Origin: Halanaerobium saccharolyticum
Lineage (GTDB): Bacteria > Bacillota > Halanaerobiia > Halanaerobiales > Halanaerobiaceae
Assembly: GCF_003053565.1 (NCBI RefSeq)
Contig: NZ_QAXS01000011.1
Coordinates: forward strand, 1 to 64,000
Reading direction: 5' to 3'
DNA length: 64,000 nt
Shown: in pieces, positions 63,122 through 64,000 of the stretch
Layout of the letters: every line of letters begins with the position of its first letter
Numbering within the stretch: position 1 is the first letter of the stretch
Translations under genes and position numbers: made by a program
The notes under the pieces: generated by a model
Seen by the model: only the letters and a program-made list of their open reading frames with translations
Database searches by the model: none
Told to the model about the DNA's origin: nothing

Positions 63122-64000
63122 TCATCCCCCAAAACTTTCTGATTTGATTAACTGATCATCAAAGTATATTTTTATCTCAGTCTCTCCCTGACTTCTAATA
63201 TCTCTAATTATATTATCTCCAGGTTCATGTACTGCCTGATAAACCTGATCTTCACCATTGTCGTCTTCAACCATAATCCTTACCTCTCTGCTTTCGGTGC
63301 CCGTAACATTTACGGAAATTCTATTTAGATTATAATCTTCATCAGAGGCAGAATTAGAGCCGCGGCTGACTACAAAATCAACTGCAATACCTCGCGGCAG
63401 ATATTCCCCAGCTCGGACACTCTGAGAGATAACCTGGCCATCAGCAAAACGTTCTGAACTTTCTACACTGACCTGACCAATATTTAAACCATTTTCTTTT
63501 AATAAATCAAATGCTTCAGCCTGGTTTAAACCACTTAAATCAGGCATTCTAACAGATATGTCACGCTCACCCCGGCTGACAAAAAGAGTAATTTCACTTC
63601 CTTTTTCCAACTCAGCTCCAGCAGCTGGGATCTGATTGATAACTGTTCCCGGCTCTTCTGAAAGTCTAAATATATACTGGATATCTCCACTTCTCAGAGA
63701 AAGATTATCTAATTCAATTAGTGCCTCTCTTAATGAAGATCCAATAAAATCTGGAATTTCTATTAACTGTGGGCCCTTACTCACAGTAATATTTAGCGGC
63801 CGGCTCTGCTTGATTCGTTCTCCAGCAGCTGGCTGCTGGCTCACTATGTGTTCTGCAGCTATTTCTTCACTAAAAACTCTTTCTTCATTTTCAACTAAGT
63901 TAAGGCCTACTTCTGAAGCTAATTTCCTTGCCTCACTTAATCTTTCCCCTTCTATTTCGGGAACCTCAACCACCGGCACATTTGTATACTGGTTGAAAAA
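63122..64000 (-). CDS. prkC: PASTA-domain C-terminal part of a PknB-type serine/threonine kinase (partial)
   Basis: The frame is open to the window edge, so only the last part of the gene is present (about 292 residues). It contains three PASTA repeats (about 64-68 residues each, typically ending VSKGP or VSRG) that bind peptidoglycan fragments outside the membrane, then a C-terminal extracellular domain of about 75 residues. The kinase and transmembrane parts lie beyond the window. The next gene, rsgA, and this repeat pattern fit PrkC/PknB rather than a penicillin-binding protein. The GTG at 63979 is not the true start. Confidence 0.88.
   Translation of the reverse strand, partial: FFNQYTNVPVVEVPEIEGERLSEARKLASEVGLNLVENEERVFSEEIAAEHIVSQQPAAGERIKQSRPLNITVSKGPQLIEIPDFIGSSLREALIELDNLSLRSGDIQYIFRLSEEPGTVINQIPAAGAELEKGSEITLFVSRGERDISVRMPDLSGLNQAEAFDLLKENGLNIGQVSVESSERFADGQVISQSVRAGEYLPRGIAVDFVVSRGSNSASDEDYNLNRISVNVTGTESREVRIMVEDDNGEDQVYQAVHEPGDNIIRDIRSQGETEIKIYFDDQLIKSESFGG

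Overview
This 64-kb window is a low-GC chromosomal segment from a fermentative anaerobic Firmicute. The best match is a Halanaerobiales-type organism (Halanaerobium or a relative). That placement is inferred from gene order and family resemblance, not from a database search. Supporting signs are the fused ispH-rpsA gene, the tmcAL/pta-ackA-yceD-rpmF-plsX order, the rsmD-coaD-recG-degV-fakA-asp23-rpmB order, a pta-ackA acetate pathway, and a secreted binding protein whose signal peptide lacks a lipobox, which fits a diderm envelope. Almost every gene is on the minus strand and tightly packed. About 61 protein genes, 3 tRNAs, 2 riboswitches and 1 group II intron can be supported. I saw no prophage, CRISPR array, insertion sequence or defence island.

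Layout from left to right. 0-4.4 kb: a cyclophilin, a divergent orphan ABC substrate-binding protein, and a group II intron with an intact maturase lying immediately behind the terminator of a tRNA-Lys/tRNA-fMet/tRNA-Phe operon. 4.5-12.2 kb: LysM/M23 peptidoglycan hydrolase, TrmL, an MBL hydrolase, the riboflavin ECF S component RibU behind an FMN riboswitch, a TPR-SpoIID protein, PIN-PhoH and endonuclease III. 12.3-27.3 kb: HAD phosphatase, TGS-uridine kinase, QueG, an MFS transporter, an M16 peptidase pair, a UPF0182 protein, an MTA/SAH deaminase, PgsA, a small cysteine protein, ferritin, class II photolyase and MscS. 27.4-40.5 kb: HU, GpsA, PlsY, Der, a PDZ/radical-SAM protein, IspH-S1, PlsC, Cmk, AroH, RNase III, AcpP, FabG, FabK, PlsX, L32 and YceD. 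41-44.7 kb: AckA, Pta and divergent TmcAL. 44.7-54 kb: a ylb-like neighbourhood (SepM, patatin, CoaD, RsmD) that also holds a lysine-riboswitch-controlled NhaC-family transporter, a PAS-GGDEF-EAL protein, a TtcA-like protein, YccF and a UbiA-type prenyltransferase. 54-64 kb: RecG, DegV/FakB, FakA, Asp23, L28, malic enzyme, ThiN, Rpe, RsgA and the PASTA end of a PknB-type kinase cut by the window edge.

Much of the window serves membrane lipid synthesis. GpsA supplies glycerol-3-phosphate. PlsX and the FakA/FakB pair supply acyl-phosphate. PlsY and PlsC build phosphatidic acid, and PgsA leads on to phosphatidylglycerol. FabK, FabG and AcpP are present, but FabH, FabD and FabF are not in the cluster. 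A second theme is translation and tRNA modification (TrmL, QueG, TmcAL, TtcA-like, L28, L32, S1, Der, RsgA, RNase III).

Translation starts need care. Many genes have an AGGTG-type Shine-Dalgarno followed by a TTG start, and the GTG inside the Shine-Dalgarno is easily miscalled as the start. The most unusual items are the CTG start proposed for ispH-rpsA, the duplicated switching segment around the lysine riboswitch, the initiator tRNA with an altered anticodon-stem pair, and the intron's position behind a terminator. No clearly new multi-gene system is visible.
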